Assembly (NCBI GenBank): GCA_905181815.1
Contig: CAJIZA010000007.1
Span: 62,001-126,000, forward strand
Source: an uncultured Planktomarina sp.
Lineage (GTDB): Bacteria; Pseudomonadota; Alphaproteobacteria; Rhodobacterales; Rhodobacteraceae
Length of the DNA stretch: 64,000 nt
Direction of reading: 5' to 3'
Each line of letters starts with the position of its first letter. Position 1 is the first letter of the stretch. Positions 37,819 through 47,325 of the stretch are shown one piece after another. The notes under the pieces are model-generated. The model made no database searches. It saw nothing but the letters and a program-made list of their open reading frames with translations, and had not been told where the DNA came from. A program made the translations under genes and the position numbers.

Positions 37819-37888
37819 CGGGCGACACAGGTCTCTCTACAATACCTCCACCCTACTGGCGCCTTGTGGCGTATGATGAGCTATCCAT

Positions 37889-37918
37889 AAGTATATAAAA
37901 ATAAAAAATATACTTTTT
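37889..37918 (+). terminator. possible AT-rich terminator
   Basis: AAGTATAT (37889-37896) pairs with ATATACTT (37908-37915) across an A-rich 11-base loop and is followed by TTT. It lies 71 bases after the small acyl-CoA dehydrogenase. The stem is weak because it is almost all A-T. Confidence 0.4.
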
Positions 37919-38032
37919 CCACTAAAATAATCTATTCGGTAGTGCCGTGACACCAGCCTTTTGGATATTCTCAGGGTGACAAAATCGCAATTTTTGAATT
38001 CCCAGCAGTGACCGAATGGGCGTAAGGTCAGA

Positions 38033-38766
38033 ATGCTTGCAATCACCGATAGCCCACTCGCCCGTTCCACTGAGGTCATTGGCACCTATGGGCCAATCAA
38101 ACTGCGCGATCTTGAGGCGCATATGTCATTCTCACGCTCTGCCTTGCAACGGATTTGCGCACAACTGGAGGCACTAAATTGGGCGCGGCGTCGGGTCTTG
38201 GATAAAGCCTATGCTCTCACTTATGCCATTGATGATTTTTTGCTTCAGCGCAATTTTCAGCCCCTGAAGTGGATCAAGTTCAGCCCGTTTTGACCATGGC
38301 AAATGCAGAGGGTTGCTATGACGTCACACTCTCTATGTTCAAAAGCAAAACACGACTTGTAGATGCCGACAGCACCAAGCCACCAGTCGACTGGACCACC
38401 GAGCATTCTTTAGTTTTCTCAAATGCAGCACTTTCTGCGCAGTCAGTGATGTCAGAGCAAGCACAAAAAACTCTCATCGCCAAAGCCACGACCCAAGCAA
38501 ACCAGGAGGAGCAGACCGAGCTGCAAATGGGTAAATACCACCAAGAGGTCCGTAAAGCCCGGATGCGCGGTTATGTGCTTGATGCAACCCTGCCGTCCAT
38601 CTCTTTCAGCTGGCGAGCAGAAACCGGCGTTATTTGCACGTTGACCGTTGAGCTAGCCGCAGCGACCTGCACTGCGCGGCAAGAGGTCCTTGACGGCCAT
38701 CGGCAAATTATGGAAGGATTTTTATCATATGCGACGATCATTTTCAATCAGATTTGGCGGCCATGA
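38033..38766 (+). pseudogene. IclR-like regulator split by a frameshift
   Basis: Two reading frames together look like one small regulator. The first (from 38033) has an N-terminal winged helix (SFSRSALQRICAQLEALNWARRR). The second (to 38766) resembles an effector domain, with RKARMRGYVLDATLPSISFSW and a long final helix. Joining them with a one-base shift in the run of six T at 38236-38241 gives a continuous protein of about 244 residues (AIDDF followed by ASAQFSAPEVDQ). It may be a real inactivation or a sequencing error at the homopolymer. It adjoins acyl-CoA dehydrogenases on both sides. Confidence 0.6.
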
Positions 38767-38862
38767 GTGAGCAACACGCCTACGGCTAAAACAAATCGCA
38801 AGCTCCCACCCATCTGTTTCTTGTCATGTTGCGCAGGACGGCCTACCTACGGGATAAGTACC

Positions 38863-38870
38863 AAAGGAGG
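38863..38870 (+). promoter_or_regulatory. strong ribosome binding site fixing a GTG start
   Basis: AAAGGAGG lies six bases before the GTG at 38877 and decides the start of the following acyl-CoA dehydrogenase in favour of GTG over an ATG at 38826. Confidence 0.75.
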
Positions 38871-38876
38871 CGCAGC

Positions 38877-40037
38877 GTGTACCAGCCCGGTGAAACCTAT
38901 AACGATATTCGCGAGGCCGTTGGCAAACTCTGCGCAGAATTTCCCGGAAGCTACTGGCGTGCACTGGATAGAGAGATGGCTTATCCGGCTGCTTTTGTGC
39001 AGGCTCTGACTGAGGCTGGATGGCTGGGCGCTTTGATTCCTGAAAATTTTGGTGGATCAGGCCTGCCGCTCTCAGCTGCGGCCGTCATTTTGGAAGAAAT
39101 CCACAGATCAGGGGGCAATGCTGGGGCTTGTCATGCACAGATGTATACCATGGGAACCCTATTGCGGCATGGCTCAGAGGCGCAAAAACACCAGTACCTG
39201 CCTAAAATCGCAGATGGGACCCTGCGGTTGCAGGCCTTTGGTGTAACCGAGCCCAGCTCAGGTACCGATACAGGCGCGTTGCGCACCACCGCCAAACGCG
39301 ATGGGTCAACTTATGTTATCAATGGGCAGAAAATTTGGACCAGCCGAGCAGAGCATTCCGACCTCATGCTGCTTTTGGCACGCACGACACCGCTGGAAGA
39401 GGGGATGAAGAAGACCCAAGGTCTCTCTGTTTTGCTGGTCGATATGCGCGAAGCACTGGGCAACGGTCTCACCCTACGGCCTATCCGCACCATGATGAAC
39501 CATGCGACCACAGAGGTCTTTTTTGACAATCTACGCGTGCCGGCAGAAAACTTGATCGGCGAGGAGGGCAAAGGATTTCGCTATATCCTCTCAGGCATGA
39601 ATGCCGAACGTATTTTAATTGCCTCTGAATGTATTGGCGATGCGAAATGGTTTATCGAACACTCGGTGGCCTATGCCAAAGACCGCCAAGTCTTTGATCG
39701 CCCGATCGGGCAAAACCAAGGCATACAATTTCCCATTGCAAAGGCCTATACCAATATGCGCGCCGCTGAGTTGATGGTGAAAGAGGCGCTGGCCCTCTAC
39801 GAAAACGATGGCAATCCCGGCGCTGAGGCCAATATGGCCAAAATGCTGGCAGCGGATGCCTCAAATGAAGCCGCCAATGTTGCGGTGCAAACCCATGGTG
39901 GGTTTGGCTTTGCTGAAGAATATGACATTGAGCGCAAGTTTAGAGAAACGCGGCTCTATCAAGTAGCGCCGATCTCAACGAATTTGATCCTGTCCTATCT
40001 CGCCGAACATGTTTTGGATCTACCGCGCTCATATTGA
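38877..40037 (+). CDS. acyl-CoA dehydrogenase
   Basis: About 386 residues from the GTG start. It has the standard motifs AFGVTEPSSGTDTGALRT, VINGQKIWTSRAEHSD, NLIGEEGKGFRYI, and the flavin/substrate region FDRPIGQNQGIQFPIAKAY, with HGGFGFAEEYDIERKFRETRLYQVAPIS near the end. It is a complete single-chain type and not obviously part of a subunit pair. It is the last plus-strand gene of the acyl-CoA island and converges on the quinone oxidoreductase gene. Confidence 0.9.
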   Translation: MYQPGETYNDIREAVGKLCAEFPGSYWRALDREMAYPAAFVQALTEAGWLGALIPENFGGSGLPLSAAAVILEEIHRSGGNAGACHAQMYTMGTLLRHGSEAQKHQYLPKIADGTLRLQAFGVTEPSSGTDTGALRTTAKRDGSTYVINGQKIWTSRAEHSDLMLLLARTTPLEEGMKKTQGLSVLLVDMREALGNGLTLRPIRTMMNHATTEVFFDNLRVPAENLIGEEGKGFRYILSGMNAERILIASECIGDAKWFIEHSVAYAKDRQVFDRPIGQNQGIQFPIAKAYTNMRAAELMVKEALALYENDGNPGAEANMAKMLAADASNEAANVAVQTHGGFGFAEEYDIERKFRETRLYQVAPISTNLILSYLAEHVLDLPRSY

Positions 40038-40051
40038 AACAAAGCCCTTGC

Positions 40052-40081
40052 CCCTGCCAGCCTAGAAAAGTTGTGGCAGGG
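40052..40081. terminator. hairpin between convergent genes
   Basis: CCCTGCCA (40052-40059) pairs with TGGCAGGG (40074-40081) between the convergent acyl-CoA dehydrogenase and quinone oxidoreductase genes. T-runs are poor on both sides, so termination is only probable. Confidence 0.45.
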
Positions 40082-40095
40082 ACAAAAGAGAACGC

Positions 40096-41070
40096 CTAGA
40101 CTGTTAGGATGGTCGAGCCAGTTGTGCGACGCGCCTCCAATGCATCATGCGCCGCTGTGACATCTTCCAAAGCAAACTCTTGACCAATCACAATTTTCAC
40201 CTCGCCAGATATGACCTTCGAAAAGAGATGCCGCGCCATCTCCTGGCAATCTTCATGCTTGCCAATATGGGTAAAGAGCGTTGGGCGGGTGATTTTCAGC
40301 GAACCTTTCGCCCCCAATTGGGCCAAGTTGAACGGCGGTACTGGACCCGAGGCATTGCCGAAAGTGATCATCATGCCCAGCGGCTTGAGGCTGTTGAGGG
40401 ATCCTTCAAAAGTGCTCTCACCCACAGAATCCATCACCACATCAACCCCCGCACCCCCAGTTAATTCTTTGACCTTCTCTTCGAAGTTTTCCAACATATA
40501 GTTGATGCAATGCGTTGCCCCATGGTCCAAAGCCAATTGGCATTTTTCATCGCTGCCAGCGGTGCCAATCAGGGTAATGCCCTCTGACTTGGCCCATTGG
40601 CAGGCAATTAAACCGACGCCGCCTGCTGCTGCATGAAACAAAACCGTATCGCCTTTACTCAGCGGCGTGGTGCGATGAAAGAGATATTGCACTGTCATGC
40701 CCTGAAGCATCATCGCCGCGCCCTGCTCGAAGCTGATCTCGTCGGGCAAAGGACAAACCTGCGCCGACGGCATCACGCGGCGCTCACAATAAGAGCCCGG
40801 CGGCATAGAGGCATAGGCCACACGGTCCCCAACCTTCACATGGGTGACACCTGCCCCCACAGCTTCAATCACACCGGCCGCCTCCATGCCAAGGGCCTGA
40901 GGCAAGGGCAGAGGGTAGAGTCCTGTGCGCTGATAAACGTCTATATAATTGAGCCCACAGGCTTTATGAGCGATGCGCACCTGCCCATCACCGGGTTCTC
41001 CGGCTGGCATATCCACAATTTTCAGTTGATCCGAACCCCCAAATTCTTTAATCACAACAGTCTTATTCAT
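40096..41070 (-). CDS. NADPH:quinone oxidoreductase (zinc-independent MDR)
   Basis: About 324 residues of the quinone-oxidoreductase branch of medium-chain dehydrogenases. The nucleotide-binding AAAGGVGLIACQWAKSEG and GTAGSDEKC are clear, and the zinc-binding cysteines of alcohol dehydrogenases are absent. It uses NADPH to reduce quinones or enone-type substrates. The ATG at 41070, preceded by AAGGAGAG, is chosen over a start 40 codons upstream, which would run into the promoter of the divergent LysE gene. Confidence 0.9.
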   Translation of the reverse strand: MNKTVVIKEFGGSDQLKIVDMPAGEPGDGQVRIAHKACGLNYIDVYQRTGLYPLPLPQALGMEAAGVIEAVGAGVTHVKVGDRVAYASMPPGSYCERRVMPSAQVCPLPDEISFEQGAAMMLQGMTVQYLFHRTTPLSKGDTVLFHAAAGGVGLIACQWAKSEGITLIGTAGSDEKCQLALDHGATHCINYMLENFEEKVKELTGGAGVDVVMDSVGESTFEGSLNSLKPLGMMITFGNASGPVPPFNLAQLGAKGSLKITRPTLFTHIGKHEDCQEMARHLFSKVISGEVKIVIGQEFALEDVTAAHDALEARRTTGSTILTV

Positions 41071-41190
41071 CACGCTCTCCTTAGTTGAGAAATGAGTGTA
41101 GCGCATTGCGGTGCCGGTACAATCGCGAATTCCACTGAGATGACATCTACGGCGCTGGTCACCTTCGGCCTTTGACCTTAGGATCAGCAC

Positions 41191-41781
41191 ATGATTACAT
41201 TTTCCCTTGCCATAGTCCTCATGCTTGCCACCCCCGGCCCCGGAGTTCTGTCCGCCGCTGGTGTCGGTGCTGGGTTTGGAGCCGCGGCTGGACTCCGCTA
41301 CGTGGCTGGGCTCTGTATTGGGCAGGCCTTGGTTTATACGGCCGTCGCCGCGGGCCTGTCAGCCTTCGTGCTCGACACTCCGTGGTTGCGGATCACATTA
41401 ATGACAGTGTCGTTTTTGTATCTGCTGTATTTAGCAAGCCGGATCGCTTTCGCCGGCGCGCAAGTGGCCTTCATTAGATCCGAAAACCCGCCCGGGCTCA
41501 TGGCCGGTTTGCTCTTGCAGCCCATCAACCCGAAGGCCTACGCGGTGCTCACCGCTTTAATCACCGGATTTCCAATCTATGAGAACGCCTATTGGAGCGA
41601 AGTGGCCATAAAATTTGTCATTCTGAACCTGATTTGGGTGCCGATCCATGTGATTTGGGTCCTTTTTGGCGTCTCCCTCAAGCGGCTTAACCTCTCGCCT
41701 AAAGCGCAACGGGCGATCAATATATCCATGGCCCTGTCAATGCTACTCGTGGTTGGCCTCGCCGCTTGGACCCTGCTCTAA
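41191..41781 (+). CDS. LysE-family translocator
   Basis: A 196-residue membrane protein with six helices of the LysE/RhtB exporter family. The N-terminal [17 protein letters not shown] motif is the family signature and [21 protein letters not shown] the second conserved block. It probably exports an amino acid or related metabolite; the substrate is not evident. Its 3' end overlaps the convergent recO gene by 39 bases. Confidence 0.85.
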   Translation: MITFSLAIVLMLATPGPGVLSAAGVGAGFGAAAGLRYVAGLCIGQALVYTAVAAGLSAFVLDTPWLRITLMTVSFLYLLYLASRIAFAGAQVAFIRSENPPGLMAGLLLQPINPKAYAVLTALITGFPIYENAYWSEVAIKFVILNLIWVPIHVIWVLFGVSLKRLNLSPKAQRAINISMALSMLLVVGLAAWTLL

Positions 41782-42510
41782 GCGGGCCGTACGAAACAAG
41801 CGCTCAACCAGCCGCTTTCGGGCTGAGGGCAACGCCCGATCCCCCAGGGATGGCGCTAACCATTTTTCCAAAAAATGCCCTGTGGTGCGCAATCCTTCGG
41901 AAATCTCACTATTGTCCGCAACACTTTGCCCAATCATACTGGGCGCAAGTGGCAACAGCTGTGTCTTCCAGCGCCCCGCATGATGTGCCGCCACGGCCCT
42001 ACCAGATTTTGGAGACACATAAGCCAGATCCTCAGTCGTGCCAGACACCGCGCAACAGCTGAGATCCAAACCAAAGCCCAAATCCTCCAACAGCTGCATT
42101 TCCCAGTGCAAATAGGCCAACGGCCAAGCCTCTGTGACGCAAATCAAATCCAAAAGATTGATCGAGGCGCTATAGAGTGCCCCATGCACCTCGCGCTCTG
42201 GTAAAGCGAAGCTCAAAAGCCCAACAACAGATGTCAAACCGGCCAGGGCCAAAGGATCTGCCATGACTTGCGCGGCCCGGCTGCGCAAAGGTTCAACCGC
42301 AAATGCACCGATATGCTCTTCAAGCCTGGCTTTCCAGACCACCTCAAATTGACTGCCAGGCTGCAAAATAGGGGCTTGCTTGCGCCCAGCGCCACCGCGC
42401 ACAACACCAGCATGTTTTCCATGATGTTCTGTGAAAACCTCAACGATGACGGCCGATTCACCATGCTTGCGCACAGCCAATAAAACTCCCTCATCCCGCC
42501 ATTCTATCAA
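41743..42510 (-). CDS. recO: DNA repair protein RecO
   Basis: A 255-residue RecO. The N-terminal OB fold begins [42 protein letters not shown], and the C-terminal part has the [27 protein letters not shown] region. It helps load RecA at gaps together with RecF and RecR. It follows era and a DUF1491 gene, as in other Rhodobacterales, but with a 103-base gap holding a palindrome, so it may have its own promoter. Confidence 0.92.
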   Translation of the reverse strand: MIEWRDEGVLLAVRKHGESAVIVEVFTEHHGKHAGVVRGGAGRKQAPILQPGSQFEVVWKARLEEHIGAFAVEPLRSRAAQVMADPLALAGLTSVVGLLSFALPEREVHGALYSASINLLDLICVTEAWPLAYLHWEMQLLEDLGFGLDLSCCAVSGTTEDLAYVSPKSGRAVAAHHAGRWKTQLLPLAPSMIGQSVADNSEISEGLRTTGHFLEKWLAPSLGDRALPSARKRLVERLFRTARLEQGPSGEANHE

Positions 42511-42568
42511 AACATAGACCCCAACTCACATTAGGAAGGCACAGACCGGCCCCGTATTGGCCCAGTCT

Positions 42569-42586
42569 ATCCAGACGCCTGGATAA
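42569..42586. repeat. palindrome upstream of recO
   Basis: TATCCAG and CTGGATA form perfect 7-base arms around ACGC, 59 bases before recO. It has no T-run, so it is more like an operator or a weak 3' end of the era transcript than an intrinsic terminator. Confidence 0.35.
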
Positions 42587-42613
42587 TGTTAAGCGCTTTA
42601 CCGCGGCCCATGG

Positions 42614-42946
42614 CTATTCGCTCAAACCGGGTTCATCGAGCAAATGACGCCCGCGCCGGTCTTCCACTTCAATCACCCAAAGATCTTGATCAAAGCCCCG
42701 CTGGCGGGCAATCGCACGGTCCAAATCGAACTCATCCCCCGAAATCAGCTCCACCCAATTGCGCGCGCCGCTTTTCAAATCAAAAGAGCGCTGAAAAACG
42801 ATGCCCTGCCCATCCAAAAGGTTGAGCTTGACCAAAACCGCCCCCGCCGTGGCGTCTCCCCGCTGGACAACGAAGGCCGGGATATCAGCAAGGCGCAGGC
42901 GCGTGAGATAGGCAGAGACCCAAATATCGCTGGTCAGGCGGATCAT
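42614..42946 (-). CDS. DUF1491 family protein
   Basis: About 110 residues of DUF1491, found next to era in alphaproteobacteria. Features are SDIWVSAYLTRLRLADIPAFVVQRGDATAGAVLVKLNLLDG and the C-terminal DQDLWVIEVEDRRGRHLLDEP. Function unknown. The ATG at 42946 overlaps the era stop codon and is preferred over a start 20 codons upstream inside era. Confidence 0.85.
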   Translation of the reverse strand: MIRLTSDIWVSAYLTRLRLADIPAFVVQRGDATAGAVLVKLNLLDGQGIVFQRSFDLKSGARNWVELISGDEFDLDRAIARQRGFDQDLWVIEVEDRRGRHLLDEPGLSE

Positions 42947-43851
42947 TCGTTTCCATCGCGAAAATCGAGGCCCATTTCCTCGTAACGCTCTTTGTCTTCC
43001 AGCCAATTTGGGCGCACTTTAACCTTTAAAAACAAATGCACTTTCCGGCCCAAAAATTCTTCCAATTCCGTCCGCGCTTGGGTGGACACGGCTTTGATCG
43101 TCTCCCCACCCTTGCCAAGCACAATACCCTTATGGCCGTCTCGCATAACATAGATTAGCTGATCGATTTTACACGAGCCGTCTTTACGCTCTTCCCAAGC
43201 CTCCGTTTCAACGGTCAGCTGATAGGGCAATTCTTGGTGCAAACGCAGGGTCAATTTTTCCCGCGTAGTTTCCGCGGCCAGCATGCGCAGCGGCAGATCA
43301 GCAATTTGGTCTTCAGGATAGAGCCAAGGGCTGTCAGGCAGCTGGCCGGCGATCCAAGTTTTCAGCGCCGCACAGCCGTGCCCCTTTTCCGCCGAAATCA
43401 GGAAGGTCTCGACAAAATCAAATGCCTCATTCATCGCCTTGGTCAAAGCCAACAGCTCTGCGGCCTGCACCTTGTCAATTTTGTTAATCGCCAGTGCAAT
43501 TGATTTGCCTTTGGGAAGATCTTTGAGCGCGTTCATAATCGCATCCACGCCCTCCGTGACACCGCGATGCGCTTCAATCAAAAATACCGTCAGATCGGCA
43601 TCGGCAGCTCCACCCCAGGCAGATTTCACCATCGCGCGATCCAAACGACGTTTGGGGCGGAAGATGCCCGGGGTGTCGACGAAAACAATTTGCGCCTCGC
43701 CCTCTAATGCAACACCACGAATACGGGCGCGGGTGGTCTGCACCTTATGGGTTACGATAGAAACCTTTGCCCCCACCATACGATTGAGCAGGGTTGATTT
43801 CCCTGCATTGGGTTCTCCAATCAGGGCCACAAATCCGGCGCGTGTGCTCAT
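42943..43851 (-). CDS. era: GTPase Era
   Basis: A 302-residue GTPase for 16S rRNA maturation and 30S assembly. G1 is [13 protein letters not shown]3 DTPG, G4 NKID, and the C-terminal KH domain has [18 protein letters not shown]. It overlaps rnc (upstream) and DUF1491 (downstream) by four bases each, the usual rnc-era order. Confidence 0.97.
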   Translation of the reverse strand: MSTRAGFVALIGEPNAGKSTLLNRMVGAKVSIVTHKVQTTRARIRGVALEGEAQIVFVDTPGIFRPKRRLDRAMVKSAWGGAADADLTVFLIEAHRGVTEGVDAIMNALKDLPKGKSIALAINKIDKVQAAELLALTKAMNEAFDFVETFLISAEKGHGCAALKTWIAGQLPDSPWLYPEDQIADLPLRMLAAETTREKLTLRLHQELPYQLTVETEAWEERKDGSCKIDQLIYVMRDGHKGIVLGKGGETIKAVSTQARTELEEFLGRKVHLFLKVKVRPNWLEDKERYEEMGLDFRDGNE

Positions 43852-44531
43852 GCCCCTAACCTTTCCAACAATAATTTTGCCGCAGCCTGTTCGGCGTGGC
43901 GTTTCGATCCAGCTTTAGCCTGCGCCGCTTCGCCAGTATGTAATCTCACTTCAATCTCAAATTGCGGCGCGTGATCCGGGCCAGAGCGGGTCAGTTCAAC
44001 ATAATTCGGTGGAGGACCTTTGCGGGCCTGTACCCATTCTTGCAAAGCGGTCTTTGGATCGCGCGCATCGGCCTTGACGGAGGTGATCCGCGTATTCCAC
44101 AGGCGCAGGATCAGCGCCTGTGCTTTAGAAAAACCACCATCGCGATACACCGCTGCAATCAGCGCTTCCATCGCATCACCTAGCAAAGCTTCTTTGCGCC
44201 GCCCTCCGCTGATCATCTCAGAGCGGCCTAATTTCAACAGAGTGCCAATACCAATAGAGCGTGCCACATCCGCACAGGTTTCCTTGCGTACCAGAGCATT
44301 AAAGCGCGGCGCCAATTGCCCCTCGGTCGCCTCCGCATCCAGATCCAATAAAGCCTGCGCCATCACAAGCCCCAGAACCCGGTCACCTAAAAACTCCAGT
44401 CGTTCGTTGTCCGAGCGGGTTGCAGAGGAGATACTGGAATGAGTCAAAGCTGTGATAAGGAGCCCCGGGTTCTTAAACTCATAGCCGATATCAGCTGAAA
44501 ACTGGCGTAAATCAGAAGAAAGTTTAATCAT
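43848..44531 (-). CDS. rnc: ribonuclease III
   Basis: A 227-residue double-stranded-RNA endonuclease. The signature [17 protein letters not shown] (residues 42-58, with Glu46 and Asp50) and the second acidic site [16 protein letters not shown] are present; a dsRNA-binding domain fills the last 70 residues. It processes rRNA precursors. It lies 26 bases downstream of lepB. Confidence 0.97.
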   Translation of the reverse strand: MIKLSSDLRQFSADIGYEFKNPGLLITALTHSSISSATRSDNERLEFLGDRVLGLVMAQALLDLDAEATEGQLAPRFNALVRKETCADVARSIGIGTLLKLGRSEMISGGRRKEALLGDAMEALIAAVYRDGGFSKAQALILRLWNTRITSVKADARDPKTALQEWVQARKGPPPNYVELTRSGPDHAPQFEIEVRLHTGEAAQAKAGSKRHAEQAAAKLLLERLGA

Positions 44532-44557
44532 GGCGAGACCTGGAAGGTACAGAGCAT

Positions 44558-45427
44558 CTAATCAATCGCCATGAAATAACGATCACTGCGCCACGTCCAG
44601 AAAGCCAAAATTGAGGTGCCAGCAGAGGAAAACAAAATACGATCTGCACGCCCGACAATGTCTTTAAGCGGCACGAAGCCCACGCCACCAATGGACTGCG
44701 GCACCCGGCTGTCAGAGGAATTGTCGCGATTGTCCCCCATGAAAAAGAAATGCCCCTCCGGTACGGAATAGACTTGTGTCGTGTCCAAATTCATCCGCCC
44801 GCCAAGGCGCATAGCATCTTGGTCAAACGTGTCTAATACGCCATGTTTGACGCTATTGGGCAGTGTCTCGATATATTTCGTCTTGATGCACTCCGCGCCC
44901 AGCCCAACTGCACCATTGGAACAGACCGGACGGTTGCGCTGCGAGCCTTGTGGTTCATAGGTTTCCACGAAATCTTCCGCCTGTGTCTGCGCAACTGGCG
45001 TGCCGTTGATCTGCAACACCCCTCCTTGCATTTGGATCTTATCACCCGGAAGACCTACCAAGCGTTTGATATAATCGGCGCCCGTCACCGGATGGCGAAA
45101 TACCACCACATCGCCGCGCTCGGGAGCGCCGCCCAAAATCCGCGTGTCACGGTCTTCGATGAAGCCACAAAAATCATTCGCATCAATATTCAAGCCAAGG
45201 CTGGTAATTTGAATTTTCGGACAGGAGGCATAAGAGTATCCATAGGCCATTTTATTGACGAATAAAAAATCCCCGATCAACAGGCTATCTTTCATTGAGC
45301 CCGAGGGGATCCAGAAGGGTTGAAAAAACAAGGTGCGAAACACCCCGGCAATCAGCAGGGCATAGACCACAGTTTTGACCGTCTCTATTACACTCGCAGC
45401 AAAGCTTTTTTCTTCAATGTCGTCCAT
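44558..45427 (-). CDS. lepB: signal peptidase I
   Basis: A 289-residue inner-membrane serine peptidase that removes Sec/Tat signal peptides. After one N-terminal membrane helix, the nucleophile is Ser44 in [10 protein letters not shown] and the general base Lys121 in [22 protein letters not shown] closes the active-site region. A cysteine-rich insertion lies near residues 69-90. Part of the acpS-lepB-rnc-era cluster. Confidence 0.96.
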   Translation of the reverse strand: MDDIEEKSFAASVIETVKTVVYALLIAGVFRTLFFQPFWIPSGSMKDSLLIGDFLFVNKMAYGYSYASCPKIQITSLGLNIDANDFCGFIEDRDTRILGGAPERGDVVVFRHPVTGADYIKRLVGLPGDKIQMQGGVLQINGTPVAQTQAEDFVETYEPQGSQRNRPVCSNGAVGLGAECIKTKYIETLPNSVKHGVLDTFDQDAMRLGGRMNLDTTQVYSVPEGHFFFMGDNRDNSSDSRVPQSIGGVGFVPLKDIVGRADRILFSSAGTSILAFWTWRSDRYFMAID

Positions 45428-45478
45428 AACATCCTCGGGATTTGATTTAGGGCTATGTGCGGCGCTTACGTTCGAGAG

Positions 45479-45892
45479 TCAAGTTGTCCCGCCCCCATTT
45501 GGGAGCGCTTCAATCACCACAAAAGCCTGTGCCCACGGGTGATCATCAGTCAAAGTACAATGGATTACCGCGGTATGACCTGCGGGCGTCATCTGCGCCA
45601 CACGCTCCGCAGCCCAACCCGTGACAGCCATCACCGGCTGACCACTACGCATATTGGTCACAGCCATGTCTTTCCAACTGATGCCCATAGCCAAACCCGT
45701 GCCAAGCGCCTTTGAGCAAGCTTCTTTCGCAGCCCAGCGTTTGGCGTAAGTGCCCGCAACATCTTTGCGCGCCTCCGCCTTGCGTTGCTCAACCTGCGTA
45801 AAGACCCGGTTTTTGAAACGATCACCAAAGCGATCCAATGTGCTTTGGATCCGCTCAATGTTCGCCAAATCTGTTCCGATACCTAAAATCAT
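45479..45892 (-). CDS. acpS: holo-[acyl-carrier-protein] synthase
   Basis: A 137-residue phosphopantetheinyl transferase for acyl carrier protein. The N-terminal [15 protein letters not shown] holds the metal-binding Asp, and [17 protein letters not shown] is the second motif. The start overlaps the pdxJ stop by four bases. Standard pdxJ-acpS order. Confidence 0.95.
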   Translation of the reverse strand: MILGIGTDLANIERIQSTLDRFGDRFKNRVFTQVEQRKAEARKDVAGTYAKRWAAKEACSKALGTGLAMGISWKDMAVTNMRSGQPVMAVTGWAAERVAQMTPAGHTAVIHCTLTDDHPWAQAFVVIEALPNGGGTT

Positions 45893-46632
45893 CGACGAGC
45901 GTTTTGCATCAAACGACGCATTTCGGCAATGGCAGGTCCCAGACCCAAAAAGACAGATTCCCCAATTAAAAAATGTCCAATGTTCAGCTCGGCCACTTCT
46001 GGCAGGGCGGCTATCGGGGCAATGGATTCATAGCTCAAGCCATGACCGGCGTGCACCTCCAACCCTAGCTCGGCTGCAAACCGAGCACAGCGGGTGATCC
46101 GCGCCAATTCCTCTTCCGCAGCCTGGCGATTACCCTCGGCATGGAAGTCACAATATGCGCCCGTATGTAGCTCAACCACAGCGGCACCCACCTGCACACT
46201 GGCTTGCAATTGCCCCTCATCTGCGGCCACAAAGAGCGACACGCGACACCCAGCCTCAACCAGAGGCGCAATGAAATCAGATAGACGGTCCTGATCTGTA
46301 GCCACATCCAGCCCGCCCTCGGTCGTCCGTTCCTCGCGCTTTTCTGGTACGAGACAGACCGCATGGGGCTTGTGGCGCAGGGCTATGGCCTGCATTTCGG
46401 CCGTTGCGGCCATTTCAAAATTCAAAGGGATGCGTAATGCGCTCATCAAAGCGTCAATATCTGCATCGCGAATATGCCGGCGATCCTCACGCAGGTGCGC
46501 GGTAATGCCATCGGCCCCCGAGGCCTCCGCCAACAAGGCCGCGCGCAGAGGGTCGGGATAGGTGCCACCCCTTGCATTGCGCAAAGTGGCCACGTGATCG
46601 ATATTGACGCCGAGACGTTGCTCCATGGACAT
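45889..46632 (-). CDS. pdxJ: pyridoxine 5'-phosphate synthase
   Basis: A 247-residue TIM barrel that closes the ring of pyridoxine phosphate. Motifs: [54 protein letters not shown] and [10 protein letters not shown]. It belongs to the DXP-dependent B6 pathway. It is 81 bases downstream of the DUF2062 gene. Confidence 0.96.
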   Translation of the reverse strand: MSMEQRLGVNIDHVATLRNARGGTYPDPLRAALLAEASGADGITAHLREDRRHIRDADIDALMSALRIPLNFEMAATAEMQAIALRHKPHAVCLVPEKREERTTEGGLDVATDQDRLSDFIAPLVEAGCRVSLFVAADEGQLQASVQVGAAVVELHTGAYCDFHAEGNRQAAEEELARITRCARFAAELGLEVHAGHGLSYESIAPIAALPEVAELNIGHFLIGESVFLGLGPAIAEMRRLMQNARR

Positions 46633-46713
46633 AATAATATCTTTCCGTTTTCAACTCAGACGCCAGAATCGTCTTCGCGTTTGAGGAGGGTTTTGCGGCG
46701 CAACTCTGCAAAT

Positions 46714-47325
46714 TTAGGCCGCCAATTGACCTTTTCTGCGATTTTTATATACGCGAATAGCTGGGACAGAAATAGCGTAAATCGCCAGCCCTGAAATCAT
46801 CCCCGGCACCACCCCGCCAATCATCCAGGGGAAAAACACCGTGTGCCAAAATTCGACCAAATAAGTCCAATCTCCGGGGGTTTGCGAGAAAAATGCAGCG
46901 ATATTCGCACCCAATTCTGACACCGCGCGGGCAAACATTTCACCCAAACCCAAGTGCAAATCGCTCTCTGGCCGATTGCCCAAAAACGCATGGCCAAAGC
47001 CAAGCGCCGTTGCGCCAATGGGGATGTAGGTCAGCGGATTGCCGAAAAATGTTCCCAAAAGCGAGGCAAGAACATTGGCTCGCAATACAAGCGCGAGCAC
47101 CCAAGCCACAAGAAAATGTAACCCGTAAAACGGGGTGAAAGAGGTGAACACGCCAATCGCCACGCCGCGCGCGATTTCCTCCGGCGTTCCCGGCAGGCGG
47201 CGCAAACGGTGATTGATGTAAGAATAGGCCCGGGCCCAGCCGCCCTTTGGATAGACCCATTCCCAAAGCGCTCTGGGCAGCCCACGCTTTTCGCGACGTT
47301 TAAACACTAATTTCGCCCCACTCAC
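46714..47325 (-). CDS. DUF2062 membrane protein
   Basis: About 203 residues with three to four hydrophobic segments. The family block is GTPEEIARGVAIGVFTSFTPFYGLHFLVAWVLALVLRAN followed by GNPLTYIP. Function unknown, often linked to envelope or polysaccharide processes. The start may instead be the GTG at 47307 (VFKRREKRGLPRALWEW), which matches homologues better and reduces overlap with the rsh stop. Confidence 0.85.
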   Translation of the reverse strand: MSGAKLVFKRREKRGLPRALWEWVYPKGGWARAYSYINHRLRRLPGTPEEIARGVAIGVFTSFTPFYGLHFLVAWVLALVLRANVLASLLGTFFGNPLTYIPIGATALGFGHAFLGNRPESDLHLGLGEMFARAVSELGANIAAFFSQTPGDWTYLVEFWHTVFFPWMIGGVVPGMISGLAIYAISVPAIRVYKNRRKGQLAA

